In this document: one piece after another, positions 51,109 through 60,631 of the stretch
Layout of the letters: every line of letters starts with the position of its first letter
Numbering within the stretch: position 1 is the first letter of the stretch
NCBI GenBank assembly: GCA_003141895.1
Contig: PLNT01000007.1
Span: forward strand, 311,891-374,790
Direction of reading: 5' to 3'
Length of the DNA stretch: 62,900 nt
From: Bacteroidales bacterium
Lineage (GTDB): Bacteria; Bacteroidota; Bacteroidia; Bacteroidales; VadinHA17
Notes under the pieces: model-generated
Told to the model about the DNA's origin: nothing
The model's database searches: none
The model's input: only the letters and a program-made list of their open reading frames with translations
Position numbers and translations under genes: made by a program

Positions 51109-53262
51109 TCAAACCTTTTTCAGTGCTTCCAGTACTCTTTCAGGTGTCATTGGCAGTCTGTATAGCCTGGCACCGGTTGCATCAAAAATTGCATTTGCGA
51201 TCACTGCACCGATAGCTATAATTGCAGGTTCCCCTCCTCCCTGTGGAGGCTGATCTTTTCTGTCGAGGACAACAGTGTCAATTTTCGGGAGCCATGAAAA
51301 CTTTGGAATGTCATATGCATCCAAACTATGGGTAAGTATCTTGCCTCCTTCAAATAACACTTCTTCGGTAAAAGTATACCCCAGACCCATCGTCATGCAA
51401 CCTTCCATCTGGATGGTGGCACCTTCGGGGTTTATACACAATCCCATATCCTGTGCACACGCAATACGCACTACTTTAACCTTCCCGGTACTCTTATCAA
51501 CTTTCACTTCAGCCATGTGTGCCACCCAGGCACCGGCATCGGCTCCACAGGCAACGCCGATACCTCTTCCACTTGGACTTTTGCCTGGAACATATCCGAA
51601 CTTATCGGCAACTGCTTTCAGGCAATCCAGAATATGCACATCCTTGAGATTCTTCCTCCTGAATTCAAGAGGATCAATACCTGCAGCGGTAGCCATTATA
51701 TCTATCTGAACTTCCCTTGCAAAGGTATTCGTATTGTTATTTGGAGCTCGCCATGCTCCGGTTCCGAACTGATGCACAGGAGATCCGCCTCTTTTCTGGT
51801 CATAATGAGTGAATTTAGTGTTCGGAATTTCATAGATTGCATCTGCGCCTCTCGTGCCGGAATAATAAATATTATAATCCCAAAGCTTAATCAGGCCATC
51901 CTTATCAATGCCTGATTTAATTTTAATAACTCCTGCAGGATGGAATGTATCATAAAAAAATTCTTCTTCACGCGTCCACACGAGCATTACAGGTTTTCCG
52001 GCAAGTTTAGCGAGTTTTGCTGCTTCAATCCCTTGCTTAAATTCACCTTTGCCTCCGAATCCACCACCTACAAATGGAGTAACTACTCTTACTTTCTCAG
52101 CGGGTAAATTGAGCTCGCGCATTATACCTTCCCTTAAACCAAAAGGTGATTGAGTAGCGGCCCAAACAGTCATCTTGTCTACTTCCAGTTGAGCAAGAGC
52201 GGAGTGAGTTTCAATAGCCACATGTGCAAGATAAGGATCGTGAAACTCCGATTCGAATTTTTTGTCACAAAGCTTTTCGCCTGCATCGACATCTCCTGTT
52301 GATTTGAGTGCCATCGCATTCGAATCGGCTTTCACCATGAAATCATAGATAGTTTTATCATTTACCTGGACCTCATTGAATGAGTATTCAGCCTTTATTT
52401 TAACGATTGCTTCATCAGCTTTGTCACGATTTTCATTTATAACAGCTATAAAATCCCCATCTCTGATAACTTTTGTGCCTGCTATCTTCTCTGCTTCTGA
52501 ATAATCAACAGTTGTCAGTTTAGCTGCATGGGATGGTGGCCGTAATATCCGGGCAAAAACCATCCCTGGCAATTTCATGTCGCCAGTGTATTTGGCTTCC
52601 CCGGTTACCTTCAGTGTTGAGTCAACATGATTATATGATTTCCCCATTTCTTTGAACTTTGTATGGTCCATCATAGAAGGCTTGACATCGAGAAATTTTT
52701 CAATTTTCTGTCCCTTTGTAAGCTGAGCATAACTAACTGTTTTCTTGGGATCTTTGGTATCAGTTATTATTCCGTCCTTAACCTCAAGTTCAGCAATAGG
52801 AACGCCAAGCTGTTTCGATGCCAGATCAAGAAGTACTCCTCTTGCCTCAGCTGTAGCTGTTCTCATAAGCTGACCAAAAATTCTTGTACTTTGTGATCCC
52901 CATGTCCCCTGATCCCATGGACAGATATCGGTATCACCCATCACTATTTTTATCATTCCAACGGAAACATTCAGCTCATCCGCCATCATCTGGGGCAACG
53001 ATGTTATTATCCCCTGGCCCATTTCAATTTTGCCAGTGTAACAAGTAATTGATCCGTCCTCAGCAACGTGTAGAAATGCATTATAATCTTTCGGCACCCC
53101 ATGGGCTTGCTCAGCAGGTAAGCCTATAAGGTCCAAAGCATTCCATGGACGGAAGAAAATAAACAGACCTCCCCCGAGAAGCTTAAAGAAATATCTTCTT
53201 GGCATACCATGAGATTCAGGTACTTGCAACGAATCATGATCCTTAATTTGGTCCTTTTTCAT
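51109..53262 (-). CDS. Molybdenum hydroxylase large subunit (xanthine dehydrogenase/isoquinoline oxidoreductase family)
   Basis: A 717-residue molybdopterin-binding subunit. The N-terminus has a twin-arginine-like signal (MPRRYFFKLLGGGLFIFF), so the enzyme probably works in the periplasm. Family motifs include EMGQGIITSLPQMMADELNV, PWDQGTWGSQSTRIFGQLM, PFVGGGFGGKGEFKQGIEAA, and a C-terminal active-site Glu region QPPQGGGEPAIIAIGAVIAN. Layout and size fit IorB/aldehyde-oxidase-type subunits; the substrate is not clear. The operon order is XdhC-like, MocA-like, 2Fe-2S subunit, then this subunit, each separated by only a few bases. There is no FAD subunit, so electrons likely go to a quinone or cytochrome. 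Confidence 0.92.
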   Translation of the reverse strand: MKKDQIKDHDSLQVPESHGMPRRYFFKLLGGGLFIFFRPWNALDLIGLPAEQAHGVPKDYNAFLHVAEDGSITCYTGKIEMGQGIITSLPQMMADELNVSVGMIKIVMGDTDICPWDQGTWGSQSTRIFGQLMRTATAEARGVLLDLASKQLGVPIAELEVKDGIITDTKDPKKTVSYAQLTKGQKIEKFLDVKPSMMDHTKFKEMGKSYNHVDSTLKVTGEAKYTGDMKLPGMVFARILRPPSHAAKLTTVDYSEAEKIAGTKVIRDGDFIAVINENRDKADEAIVKIKAEYSFNEVQVNDKTIYDFMVKADSNAMALKSTGDVDAGEKLCDKKFESEFHDPYLAHVAIETHSALAQLEVDKMTVWAATQSPFGLREGIMRELNLPAEKVRVVTPFVGGGFGGKGEFKQGIEAAKLAKLAGKPVMLVWTREEEFFYDTFHPAGVIKIKSGIDKDGLIKLWDYNIYYSGTRGADAIYEIPNTKFTHYDQKRGGSPVHQFGTGAWRAPNNNTNTFAREVQIDIMATAAGIDPLEFRRKNLKDVHILDCLKAVADKFGYVPGKSPSGRGIGVACGADAGAWVAHMAEVKVDKSTGKVKVVRIACAQDMGLCINPEGATIQMEGCMTMGLGYTFTEEVLFEGGKILTHSLDAYDIPKFSWLPKIDTVVLDRKDQPPQGGGEPAIIAIGAVIANAIFDATGARLYRLPMTPERVLEALKKV

Positions 53263-53264
53263 GA

Positions 53265-53741
53265 TTACTTCCCTCCTTTCATTTCTTTAGATGCAGCCTC
53301 AACGGCTTCTATTATACGCATGTGCGCGCCGCAACGGCACAGGTTATTTTCCATACCTTCCTTTATCTGTTGAACAGATGGTGCAGGATTTTTTATCAGG
53401 AAACCGGCTGCATTCATTATCATTCCGGGAGTACAATATCCGCATTGCAGGGCATCGTGTTCAACAAATGCTTTCTGAATCGGATGAAGTTTGCCGTTGA
53501 TTGCCAGTCCTTCGATTGTAACCACACTTTTGCCTGCGACATCGCCTACCGACAACTGACATGATCTGACTGGCTCATTATCAATAAGAACAGTGCAGGC
53601 CCCGCAGAATCCCATACCGCAACCAAATTTTGTTCCGGTAAGTCCGAAATGATTCCTTAACGCCCACAGGAGAGTCTGGGTGGAATCGATCGCGGCTTCG
53701 GTTTCCTTTCCGTTTAAATGAAATTTAATTGTCTCATCCAT
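53265..53741 (-). CDS. Molybdenum hydroxylase 2Fe-2S subunit
   Basis: A 158-residue iron-sulfur protein with two [2Fe-2S] clusters. The plant-type ferredoxin domain has the cysteine pattern CGMGFCGACTVLIDNEPVRSC. The C-terminal all-helix domain has QCGYCTPGMIMNAAGFL and NLCRCGAHMRIIEAV. It passes electrons from the molybdenum centre in the large subunit. It ends two bases before that gene. The protein has no signal of its own, so it is likely exported together with the Tat-bearing large subunit. Confidence 0.95.
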   Translation of the reverse strand: MDETIKFHLNGKETEAAIDSTQTLLWALRNHFGLTGTKFGCGMGFCGACTVLIDNEPVRSCQLSVGDVAGKSVVTIEGLAINGKLHPIQKAFVEHDALQCGYCTPGMIMNAAGFLIKNPAPSVQQIKEGMENNLCRCGAHMRIIEAVEAASKEMKGGK

Positions 53742-53743
53742 AG

Positions 53744-54337
53744 CTATTGAATTTGATTTGTACCTTCCAAATATTCTTTATAAGTATCAAAATCCCTTAA
53801 AATGCCTGGTTCTTCAGTTTTTACTTCCAAAACATCATCATGAAATCTAAGAGTCAATTCACGCAAACCTATTTCCGGACTGAGTTTTACAATTTCATTA
53901 CTGTATATTCTGTCAATAAGAATCGGATGGCCTCGTTTACCATCATAAACCGGAATTACTATGCCATTTTTTGATGATAAATATGCTTCAATTACTTTAT
54001 TAATTGCATTGGCTGCAATAAAAGGCTGATCACCCTGAAACACCATTGCTGCCTTGTAATCTGATGGTAAATTTTCGAACCCGCTTTTTATGGATGACAG
54101 CATTCCATCTTTATAATTTTCATTATAACAGCATTTTACTTTTAATTTGCCGATCTTCTCTGCAATGGCATTCCTGTCTGCACCCAGCACCACCAATTTT
54201 TTATCAACATTTGACCCGGAAACGTTCTTTAGAACTGTTTCGATCATTGTTAATCCATTAAATGATAACAACATTTTTGGCAAGCCCATTCTCCTTGATT
54301 CTCCGGCAGCAAGTATAATTGCCCAGATGTCATTCAT
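53744..54337 (-). CDS. Molybdenum cofactor nucleotidyltransferase (MocA/MobA-like)
   Basis: A 197-residue nucleotidyltransferase. The signature is IILAAGESRRMGLPKMLLSF, where LAAGxSRRMG..K binds the nucleotide and phosphate. An acidic metal site follows in MVFQGDQPFIAA, and GKRGHPILIDRI is conserved. It is closer to MocA (CTP transfer to molybdopterin, for cytosine-form cofactor) than to MobA (GTP). It directly precedes the hydroxylase subunits, two bases from the 2Fe-2S gene, so it prepares cofactor for this enzyme. Confidence 0.9.
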   Translation of the reverse strand: MNDIWAIILAAGESRRMGLPKMLLSFNGLTMIETVLKNVSGSNVDKKLVVLGADRNAIAEKIGKLKVKCCYNENYKDGMLSSIKSGFENLPSDYKAAMVFQGDQPFIAANAINKVIEAYLSSKNGIVIPVYDGKRGHPILIDRIYSNEIVKLSPEIGLRELTLRFHDDVLEVKTEEPGILRDFDTYKEYLEGTNQIQ

Positions 54338-54402
54338 AGATTGGTGTGTTAATGTCTAAAGATTACTTAACTGACTGCTGATAACTGATTGTTTTTTACT
54401 TT

Positions 54403-55464
54403 TTACTTTTTACTATTCCTTATCAATATCAATTGAGCTGCAATACTGACAGCAATCTCTTCCACTGTCTTCGATTTAATTTCAAGGCCGATTGGCGTAT
54501 GTATTGAATCCCATTCTTTAATTGTTGCCCATCCGTTGTCAATAAAAGAGGATTTCATTGATGCTATTTTGTTTTTGCTTCCAATCATCCCGGTATATGC
54601 CAGGTTTGATCCTATGCATGGTTTAAGTGCTTCCGCATCATCTCTATGTCCGCGGGTCACTATTACTACAAAAGTATCTTCACTTTTGTTCAAATCCTCA
54701 AGGGTTTTTCCGATATCATTGACAATAATATATTCAGCTTCAGGAATATTCGTAGTATTCGCATATTCAATTCTGTCATCAATTACTGTAACTTCAAAAT
54801 CGATCATAGCTCCAAGATGCGCCAATGCTTTGCCAATGTGACCGGCTCCGGCAATGATCAGCTTCTTTAGCGGGAAGACAGGTTCAAGAAAAAACTGGGA
54901 TGACGGCTCTTCACCAGGAATTGAAAGTTCCATTTCCTTGTAATCCGAAGAATTACATTCGGTAAGCATTTTGGTTACTACAGGTTCGATCCCTGATAAA
55001 AATTCAACCGGGATCTCAGGCTTAGATTCACTGGTCATCCAGTAACGGTTAATAAGAACTGTATCTTCTGAAAATTGTGTAACCATTGTTATCAGTACAC
55101 CAGGTGCATGTTTTTCATAAGACACTTTAATCTGTTCAAAAACAGATAAATGATTCCCAATATTAGCATCAATAAGCACAGTGATTTGTCCACCGCAGAT
55201 TGCTTCATCTTTGAATGAAATATCATTAGCAAGATTAAACTGGCATTGAGTTGATTTTTTTGATTTTAGGGCGCTCAGTGCAAGTTTTGCAACTCTTCCT
55301 TCGACAACACCACCTCCCACAGTACCATAGATGAGCCCCTTTTTACCAAATAATGCTGAACTTCCTGGTTTCTGTGGCGTTGAACCCATCGTCCTTGTAA
55401 CTGTAGCAAGAACTACCGGAGAATCTAATTGATGTTCAAGAAGCTGCAGATAAATATTTTTCAT
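54403..55464 (-). CDS. XdhC/CoxI-family maturation factor
   Basis: About 353 residues from the ATG at 55464 (MKNIYLQLLEHQLDSP); a start four codons upstream at 55476 is possible. The N-terminal XdhC_CoxI domain has the block VVLATVTRTMGSTPQKPGSS and the signature YGTVGGGVVEGRVAKLAL. The C-terminal half is a Rossmann domain (LIIAGAGHIGKALAHLGAMI). XdhC proteins bind and protect the molybdenum cofactor and catalyse its sulfuration before insertion. It is the first gene of the molybdenum hydroxylase operon. Confidence 0.93.
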   Translation of the reverse strand: MKNIYLQLLEHQLDSPVVLATVTRTMGSTPQKPGSSALFGKKGLIYGTVGGGVVEGRVAKLALSALKSKKSTQCQFNLANDISFKDEAICGGQITVLIDANIGNHLSVFEQIKVSYEKHAPGVLITMVTQFSEDTVLINRYWMTSESKPEIPVEFLSGIEPVVTKMLTECNSSDYKEMELSIPGEEPSSQFFLEPVFPLKKLIIAGAGHIGKALAHLGAMIDFEVTVIDDRIEYANTTNIPEAEYIIVNDIGKTLEDLNKSEDTFVVIVTRGHRDDAEALKPCIGSNLAYTGMIGSKNKIASMKSSFIDNGWATIKEWDSIHTPIGLEIKSKTVEEIAVSIAAQLILIRNSKK

Positions 55465-55664
55465 ATTCCGATCCACATTAATATATTACACAAGAGGTGC
55501 AGGAAATGCGAAAAGATGTTTGTCGAGACTCCCAAATTGGACGTCTCGACATTTATAACAAATGTATTCAAATTGAATTAAATTTCATAATTTTAGGAAA
55601 AACAAAAAGCTATCGGTAGATACGCCCAAGTTGGGCGTTTCTGCGGTAATACTTACAAAAAAAT

Positions 55665-57266
55665 ATGATTATGAAACCACATTTTTTAAAGCTTATATTA
55701 CTTTTCGTTACGATGATTCTATGTACGGTCACCTGTAAGACACCTGTAGCCAAAACAGCGCAGAAGGTGACTGATAATAGCTGGATTGAAGAAATGACAA
55801 TTCAACAACTTCAACAGGGATACAAAGACGGTAAATATACTGTTAAGAACATCGTTAAAGTATATCTTGACCGCATAAACGAAATAGATAAAGATGGACC
55901 CCGGTTAAATTCAATAATCGAAGTTAACCCCGATGCGCTTCTAATAGCAGAAAAACTTGATAAGGAAGCAGCAGACGGAAAACCCAAAGGAGCTCTATAT
56001 GGAGTTCCGGTAATTCTCAAAGATAATATTGACACGCACGACGCTATGCCAACAACAGCGGGGGCAACTGCTTTAAGAAAATCATTTCCGGCAACTGATA
56101 GTTTTATTGCAAAGAAACTACGCGAAGCTGGTGCTGTAATTATTGCCAAATCAAACCTCAGTGAATGGGCAAATTTCAGGGCAAAGATGTCGTCAAGCGG
56201 CTGGAGCGGCGTTGGCGGACAAACAAAGAATCCATATGTCCTCGATCGTAACCCGTGCGGATCAAGCTCCGGTTCAGGAGTAGCTGTTTCTGCAAATCTT
56301 TGTATGGTAGCAATCGGAACAGAGACTAATGGTTCAATTGTCTGTCCCTCAAACAACAATGGAATAGTTGGCATAAAACCTACCGTAGGACTACTCAGCC
56401 GATCGGGCATAGTACCAATATCATTTACCCAGGATACACCAGGACCAATGGGACGAACTGTTGAAGATGTCGCTCTGACACTTGGAGCTTTGATCGGTAT
56501 TGATTCCTCAGATTCCAAAACTATTGCATCGCGGGGGAAATCTTATACTGATTATACCAAATTTCTAAAAAAAGACGGATTGAACGGAAAACGGATTGGT
56601 CTGGTAAAAAAATCGATGGGCTTTTCTGACAAAGTGGATACTCTTATGAATAAAGCGATTGCGTATCTGAAAGCAAATGGTGCAGAAGTTGTTGAGTTCG
56701 AATTTCCCAAAACAGATAATTATGAGGATGCGTCATTTGAAGTTTTGTTATATGAGTTTAAGGACGGACTAAATAAGTATTTTGCCAGCCTCGGCAGCGA
56801 TTTTCCAGTTAAAAACATCAAGGATTTAATTGAATTCAATAAATCGGATAGTATTGAATTGAAATATTTCGATCAGAGTCTCCTTGAACAAGCCGATAAA
56901 AAAGGAGATCTTAATTCGTCTGGTTATAAGAAGGCGCTGTCAACAATGCTGAAAGCCACCAGGGAAGATGGAATAGACAAAGTGATGATTACTTATAAAC
57001 TTGATGCAATTATGGCACCCACAGGATCTCCAGCATGGAAAACTGATCTGATTTTAGGGGATCATTTTGTCGGTGGAAGTTCCTCTCTTGCGGCTATCTC
57101 AGGATACCCGGCAATTGCAGTTCCCTTGGGTTTTGTTGATAATCTGCCGGTAGATATCACATTCTTTGGCAAAGCATGGAGCGAACCATTGTTGCTCGAA
57201 ATTGCATTCAGCTATGAACAAGGGACAAAACACAGGAAAGCACCAAAATATAGTATTTCTGATTGA
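55665..57266 (+). CDS. Amidase-signature lipoprotein
   Basis: A 533-residue amidase. The N-terminus is a lipoprotein signal (VTMILCTVTCKTPVAK), so the enzyme is anchored in the envelope. Catalytic residues of the amidase signature are visible: the Lys in GVPVILKDNIDTHDAMPT, the cis-Ser and nucleophile in NPCGSSSGSGVAVSANL, and ETNGSIVCPSNNNGIVGIKP. Late conserved sequence is AISGYPAIAVPLGF. It hydrolyses a carboxamide bond; the substrate is unknown, with peptide amides or urea-like compounds as possibilities. The start at 55665 has a second Met at codon 3. It is a single gene. Confidence 0.92.
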   Translation: MIMKPHFLKLILLFVTMILCTVTCKTPVAKTAQKVTDNSWIEEMTIQQLQQGYKDGKYTVKNIVKVYLDRINEIDKDGPRLNSIIEVNPDALLIAEKLDKEAADGKPKGALYGVPVILKDNIDTHDAMPTTAGATALRKSFPATDSFIAKKLREAGAVIIAKSNLSEWANFRAKMSSSGWSGVGGQTKNPYVLDRNPCGSSSGSGVAVSANLCMVAIGTETNGSIVCPSNNNGIVGIKPTVGLLSRSGIVPISFTQDTPGPMGRTVEDVALTLGALIGIDSSDSKTIASRGKSYTDYTKFLKKDGLNGKRIGLVKKSMGFSDKVDTLMNKAIAYLKANGAEVVEFEFPKTDNYEDASFEVLLYEFKDGLNKYFASLGSDFPVKNIKDLIEFNKSDSIELKYFDQSLLEQADKKGDLNSSGYKKALSTMLKATREDGIDKVMITYKLDAIMAPTGSPAWKTDLILGDHFVGGSSSLAAISGYPAIAVPLGFVDNLPVDITFFGKAWSEPLLLEIAFSYEQGTKHRKAPKYSISD

Positions 57267-57353
57267 TCTACAATATCTTACGATAGAGAGTCTATTCATC
57301 CATTGTGGGAACATTATATGAAACGTCCCCATAAATTTAAGACTGAACTCCCT

Positions 57354-57569
57354 TTATTTTTTAACTTCGTCTTTTTGTTCAGGCTTTGCTTTGTCTTTCT
57401 CATCATCCAGTGTGGAAGCCTTTTTAAATTCTTTCATTCCCTGCCCTATACCCTTCATAAGTTCAGGTATCTTCTTACCTCCAAAAAGAAGGACAACAAC
57501 GAGTAAAATCAATAAAATTTCAGTTGCTCCTAAATTTCCCATCTCTTTAAATTTAATATTAACGGCCAA
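57354..57569 (-). CDS. tatA: TatA/E twin-arginine translocase subunit
   Basis: A 71-residue protein (or 62 from the internal ATG at 57542, MGNLGATEI, which gives a conventional TatA start). The order is typical: one transmembrane helix [20 protein letters not shown], the conserved FGxKKIPEL, an amphipathic helix ([15 protein letters not shown]) and an acidic tail ([16 protein letters not shown]). It forms the pore of the Tat system. No tatC is nearby, but three Tat-signal proteins (46561, 47475, 51109) are in this window. Confidence 0.93.
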   Translation of the reverse strand: MAVNIKFKEMGNLGATEILLILLVVVLLFGGKKIPELMKGIGQGMKEFKKASTLDDEKDKAKPEQKDEVKK

Positions 57570-57728
57570 AGATATTAATAGAATTAATTAATAGCAAAGG
57601 AAAAGAATAATCAAAAGTTAAATAATATTAAGGAGTATGTTTACTGTCAGTCAGGAATTCAGAGATAATATTTCAGGCCTGATAAACAAGTTTTCCCTTA
57701 GTTACTTATTCAAACTTTTTTTTACCTT

Positions 57729-59924
57729 GTGTCAAAATTTTTAAAATCCCCGATGTTCAAACCTGCCCTATTACTCAGCACCGCTATTCTCCTGTGCTCT
57801 AATGCAATACTTTTTAGCCAGTCAAGAGGAATCAATCGCGATAAGTACCAAGTCAATATCAATGAAACAAAAGAAGTAATCACAATCGATGGTCTTCTTG
57901 ATGAACCAGTATGGCAAACGGCTGATAAAGCTACTCATTTCCAGAGAGTGCTGCCTACAGATACCGGGTTTGCCATTGCTCAGACTGAGGTGAAAGTCAC
58001 TTACAATGAAACAACTCTTTATGTAGGAATTGTTTGTTATGACTCATTACCTGGCAGGCGACCGGTCGAATCGTTACGACGAGACTTCAACTTCCTTAAA
58101 AATGATAATTTCATCGTATTCATCGATACATACAACGATCAGACCAACGGATTTGCTTTTGGTGTTTCTGCTGCAGGAGCTCAATGGGATGGTGTACAGG
58201 CGAACGGAGGAACAGTAAATCTCGATTGGGATATAAAATGGAGATCGGCTGTTAAAAATTATAAGGATCGCTGGGTAGCTGAATTTGCAATTCCTTTCCG
58301 AAGTATGAGATATAATGGCGGAGATAAAGAGTGGGGCATAAACTTCAGCAGGCTTGATCTTAAAACAAATGAAAAATCAAGCTGGGCTCCAATGCCAAGG
58401 CAATTTGCAACTGCCACACTTGCATTTACTGGCTCACTCATATGGGATAAACCGCTGGCTACATCAGGACCAAGATTCTCAGTAATACCATATGTACTGG
58501 CTCAAACAACCCAGAATAAGCAGGCTGATGAAGGCTTCAAACCTAAAGTAAACGGGGGTTTAGATGCTAAAGTTATTCTTTCCACCTCGATGAACCTTGA
58601 TCTGACAGTTAATCCTGATTACTCACAGGTAGAAGTCGACAGGCAGGTCACTAATCTCGATCGCTTTGAACTATTCTTTCCCGAAAAAAGACAATTTTAT
58701 CTTGAAAACAGTGATCTTTTTGCAAAGCTGGGGAATGATAATCTGAGACCGTTTTTCTCCCGGAGGATAGGTCTTGAAAGCTCCGTCATCGGAGGAGCCA
58801 GGCTCAGCGGTAAAATAGGAAATAACTGGCGGATAGGTATTATGGACATTCAAACAGCTCAGAATGATACAGTAGTAGCAGGTAATTTCACAGTTGCAGC
58901 GGTGCAAAGACAGGTATTCAGTCATTCAAACATTACGGCTTTTCTTGTGAATAAACAAACGATGAATCTGGATAATGATGTATCCCTGCCAGGTAATGGT
59001 TATAATCGTATTGGGGGAGTTGAATTCAACCTGGCAAGTGCAGATAATCGTTGGCTTGGCAAAACATTTTATCATCAGTCGTTTTATCCGGGAGCAACAG
59101 GAAATGCAGCAGCTTTATCAGGGAATATCGCATATACAACACAGTACCTGAATGTATTTCTTAATCAGTCGCTTGTTGGATCTAATTATAATGCTTTAGT
59201 AGGATACATCAGAAGAAAAGGGTATTATGAGCTAAATCCGGGTATTCAATACAAATTTTATCCGGCTTCGAGTAAAATCGCTGACCACGGACCAGCCCTT
59301 AAACTCGACATGTTTTTTGATCCTTTGATGAATGTTACTGACAGGGAAACTCAACTTCTGTACCAGGTTGAATGGATGAACAAAAGTATCTTAGTGGTTG
59401 ATGCAAAGGAAGATTTCATAAAGCTTCTAGCTCCATTCGACCCAACCAATACAGGTGGAACACCCTTTGCAACAAATGAAAAATTCAGCTGGAAAGAGGC
59501 GGGTATTTCATTTACTTCAGATATCCGTAAACCCCTTAATTTTCTGATTAGCAGCCGGTACGGGGGTTATTACGATGGCAACAGGCTACAGTTTAATGGG
59601 GAACTCTATTACAGGGTTCAGCCTTATGGAAGTCTTGCAATTGTCTCATCCTATAACAAATTATCAATGCCTGCTCCTTATAAAAGTGCTGAATTTATTC
59701 TGATCGGACCAAGGGTTGATTTTACATTTACTGATAAAATATTCTTTACAAGTCTCGTACAGTATAACAATCAGATCAACAATCTTAACCTTAACCTGAG
59801 GTTCCAATGGCGTTTTGCACCGGTATCCGACCTGTTTATTGTCTATACTGAAAATGCTTTTCCTGGTAACTATGTAATTAAAAACCGGGGATTAGTGTTA
59901 AAATTATCATACTGGTTTAATTAG
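57729..59924 (+). CDS. DUF5916/CBM9-domain outer-membrane protein
   Basis: A 731-residue protein. The start is the GTG at 57729 or the ATG at 57753 (MFKPALLLSTAILLCSNAIL), which gives a better signal peptide. The first 220 residues are a CBM9-like domain (DEPVWQTADKATHFQRVLPT; EVKVTYNETTLYVGIVCYD). The rest is DUF5916, a beta-barrel-like region with PDYSQVEVDRQVTNLDRFEL and FFPEKRQFYLENSDLFA, the family hallmark, and a C-terminal strand NRGLVLKLSYWFN. Family members are outer-membrane proteins, sometimes next to protease or transport genes. Function is unknown; sugar binding by the N-terminal domain is possible. Confidence 0.88.
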   Translation: MSKFLKSPMFKPALLLSTAILLCSNAILFSQSRGINRDKYQVNINETKEVITIDGLLDEPVWQTADKATHFQRVLPTDTGFAIAQTEVKVTYNETTLYVGIVCYDSLPGRRPVESLRRDFNFLKNDNFIVFIDTYNDQTNGFAFGVSAAGAQWDGVQANGGTVNLDWDIKWRSAVKNYKDRWVAEFAIPFRSMRYNGGDKEWGINFSRLDLKTNEKSSWAPMPRQFATATLAFTGSLIWDKPLATSGPRFSVIPYVLAQTTQNKQADEGFKPKVNGGLDAKVILSTSMNLDLTVNPDYSQVEVDRQVTNLDRFELFFPEKRQFYLENSDLFAKLGNDNLRPFFSRRIGLESSVIGGARLSGKIGNNWRIGIMDIQTAQNDTVVAGNFTVAAVQRQVFSHSNITAFLVNKQTMNLDNDVSLPGNGYNRIGGVEFNLASADNRWLGKTFYHQSFYPGATGNAAALSGNIAYTTQYLNVFLNQSLVGSNYNALVGYIRRKGYYELNPGIQYKFYPASSKIADHGPALKLDMFFDPLMNVTDRETQLLYQVEWMNKSILVVDAKEDFIKLLAPFDPTNTGGTPFATNEKFSWKEAGISFTSDIRKPLNFLISSRYGGYYDGNRLQFNGELYYRVQPYGSLAIVSSYNKLSMPAPYKSAEFILIGPRVDFTFTDKIFFTSLVQYNNQINNLNLNLRFQWRFAPVSDLFIVYTENAFPGNYVIKNRGLVLKLSYWFN

Positions 59925-60019
59925 TCCCCTGACTAGCCCGGATTTGTAATCCACACTCAAATCTGCTCCAGCTAAAGACCTGAAGACTGGTTCTATCACA
60001 ATACTCAAATGGATTTTTA

Positions 60020-60631
60020 TTATTTAATCAGAAAATCAAGCAAAGGCACATCTCCTAAGTAAGCAACAAGGTTGTCATTTTTCTGCAGCTGGCCAACTCC
60101 CGGAGGAGTACCAGTGAAAATAAGGTCGCCGGTTTTAAGAGTGAAAAACTTTGAGACATATTCAACTATCTCATTAATCCCGAATATCATGTCGGATGTG
60201 TTCCCTTGCTGTCTGATTTTACCATTGATTTCCAGTCTGAAATCAAGGTTGCCCATATCTTTGATGGCAGAAACTGAAATAAAATGACCAAGAGGTGCTG
60301 CCCCGTCAAAACATTTTGATATTTCCCACGGCATTCCATTGGCTGCCAGCTTATTCTGCAGATCGCGCGCGGTAATATCAATACCTAACGTAAGCTCATC
60401 GTAGTACCTGTGGGAAAATTTTGCGGAAATGCCCTTACCAAGTTTGCTGATTTTAATCACAACTTCTACTTCATAGTGGATATTAGCTGAAAAATAAGGC
60501 AGAAAAAATGGCTTATTATTTTTAAGGATTGATGAGTCGGGTTTGAGAAAAACCACTGGTTCTTCAGGGATCGGCCATCCCAGTTCGGTTGCATGTTTCC
60601 TGTAGTTAAGGCCTATGCAGATGATTTTCAT
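60020..60631 (-). CDS. Fumarylacetoacetate hydrolase-family protein
   Basis: A 203-residue FAH-fold enzyme, short like the YcgM/FahD1 group. Metal-ligand acidic residues lie in SANIHYEVEVVIKISKLGKG and TLGIDITARDLQ, and the conserved end is LKTGDLIFTGTPPGVGQLQKN. It probably hydrolyses or decarboxylates a beta-diketone such as an acylpyruvate or oxaloacetate. Its start overlaps the last base of the exonuclease gene (60631), so it is translated from the dnaN-led transcript. Its link to DNA replication genes is positional only. Confidence 0.92.
   Translation of the reverse strand: MKIICIGLNYRKHATELGWPIPEEPVVFLKPDSSILKNNKPFFLPYFSANIHYEVEVVIKISKLGKGISAKFSHRYYDELTLGIDITARDLQNKLAANGMPWEISKCFDGAAPLGHFISVSAIKDMGNLDFRLEINGKIRQQGNTSDMIFGINEIVEYVSKFFTLKTGDLIFTGTPPGVGQLQKNDNLVAYLGDVPLLDFLIK

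Noticed and set aside
55811-56518. A 235-codon minus-strand ORF inside the amidase gene
   Set aside because: The plus strand encodes an intact amidase signature; the antisense frame is open by chance.
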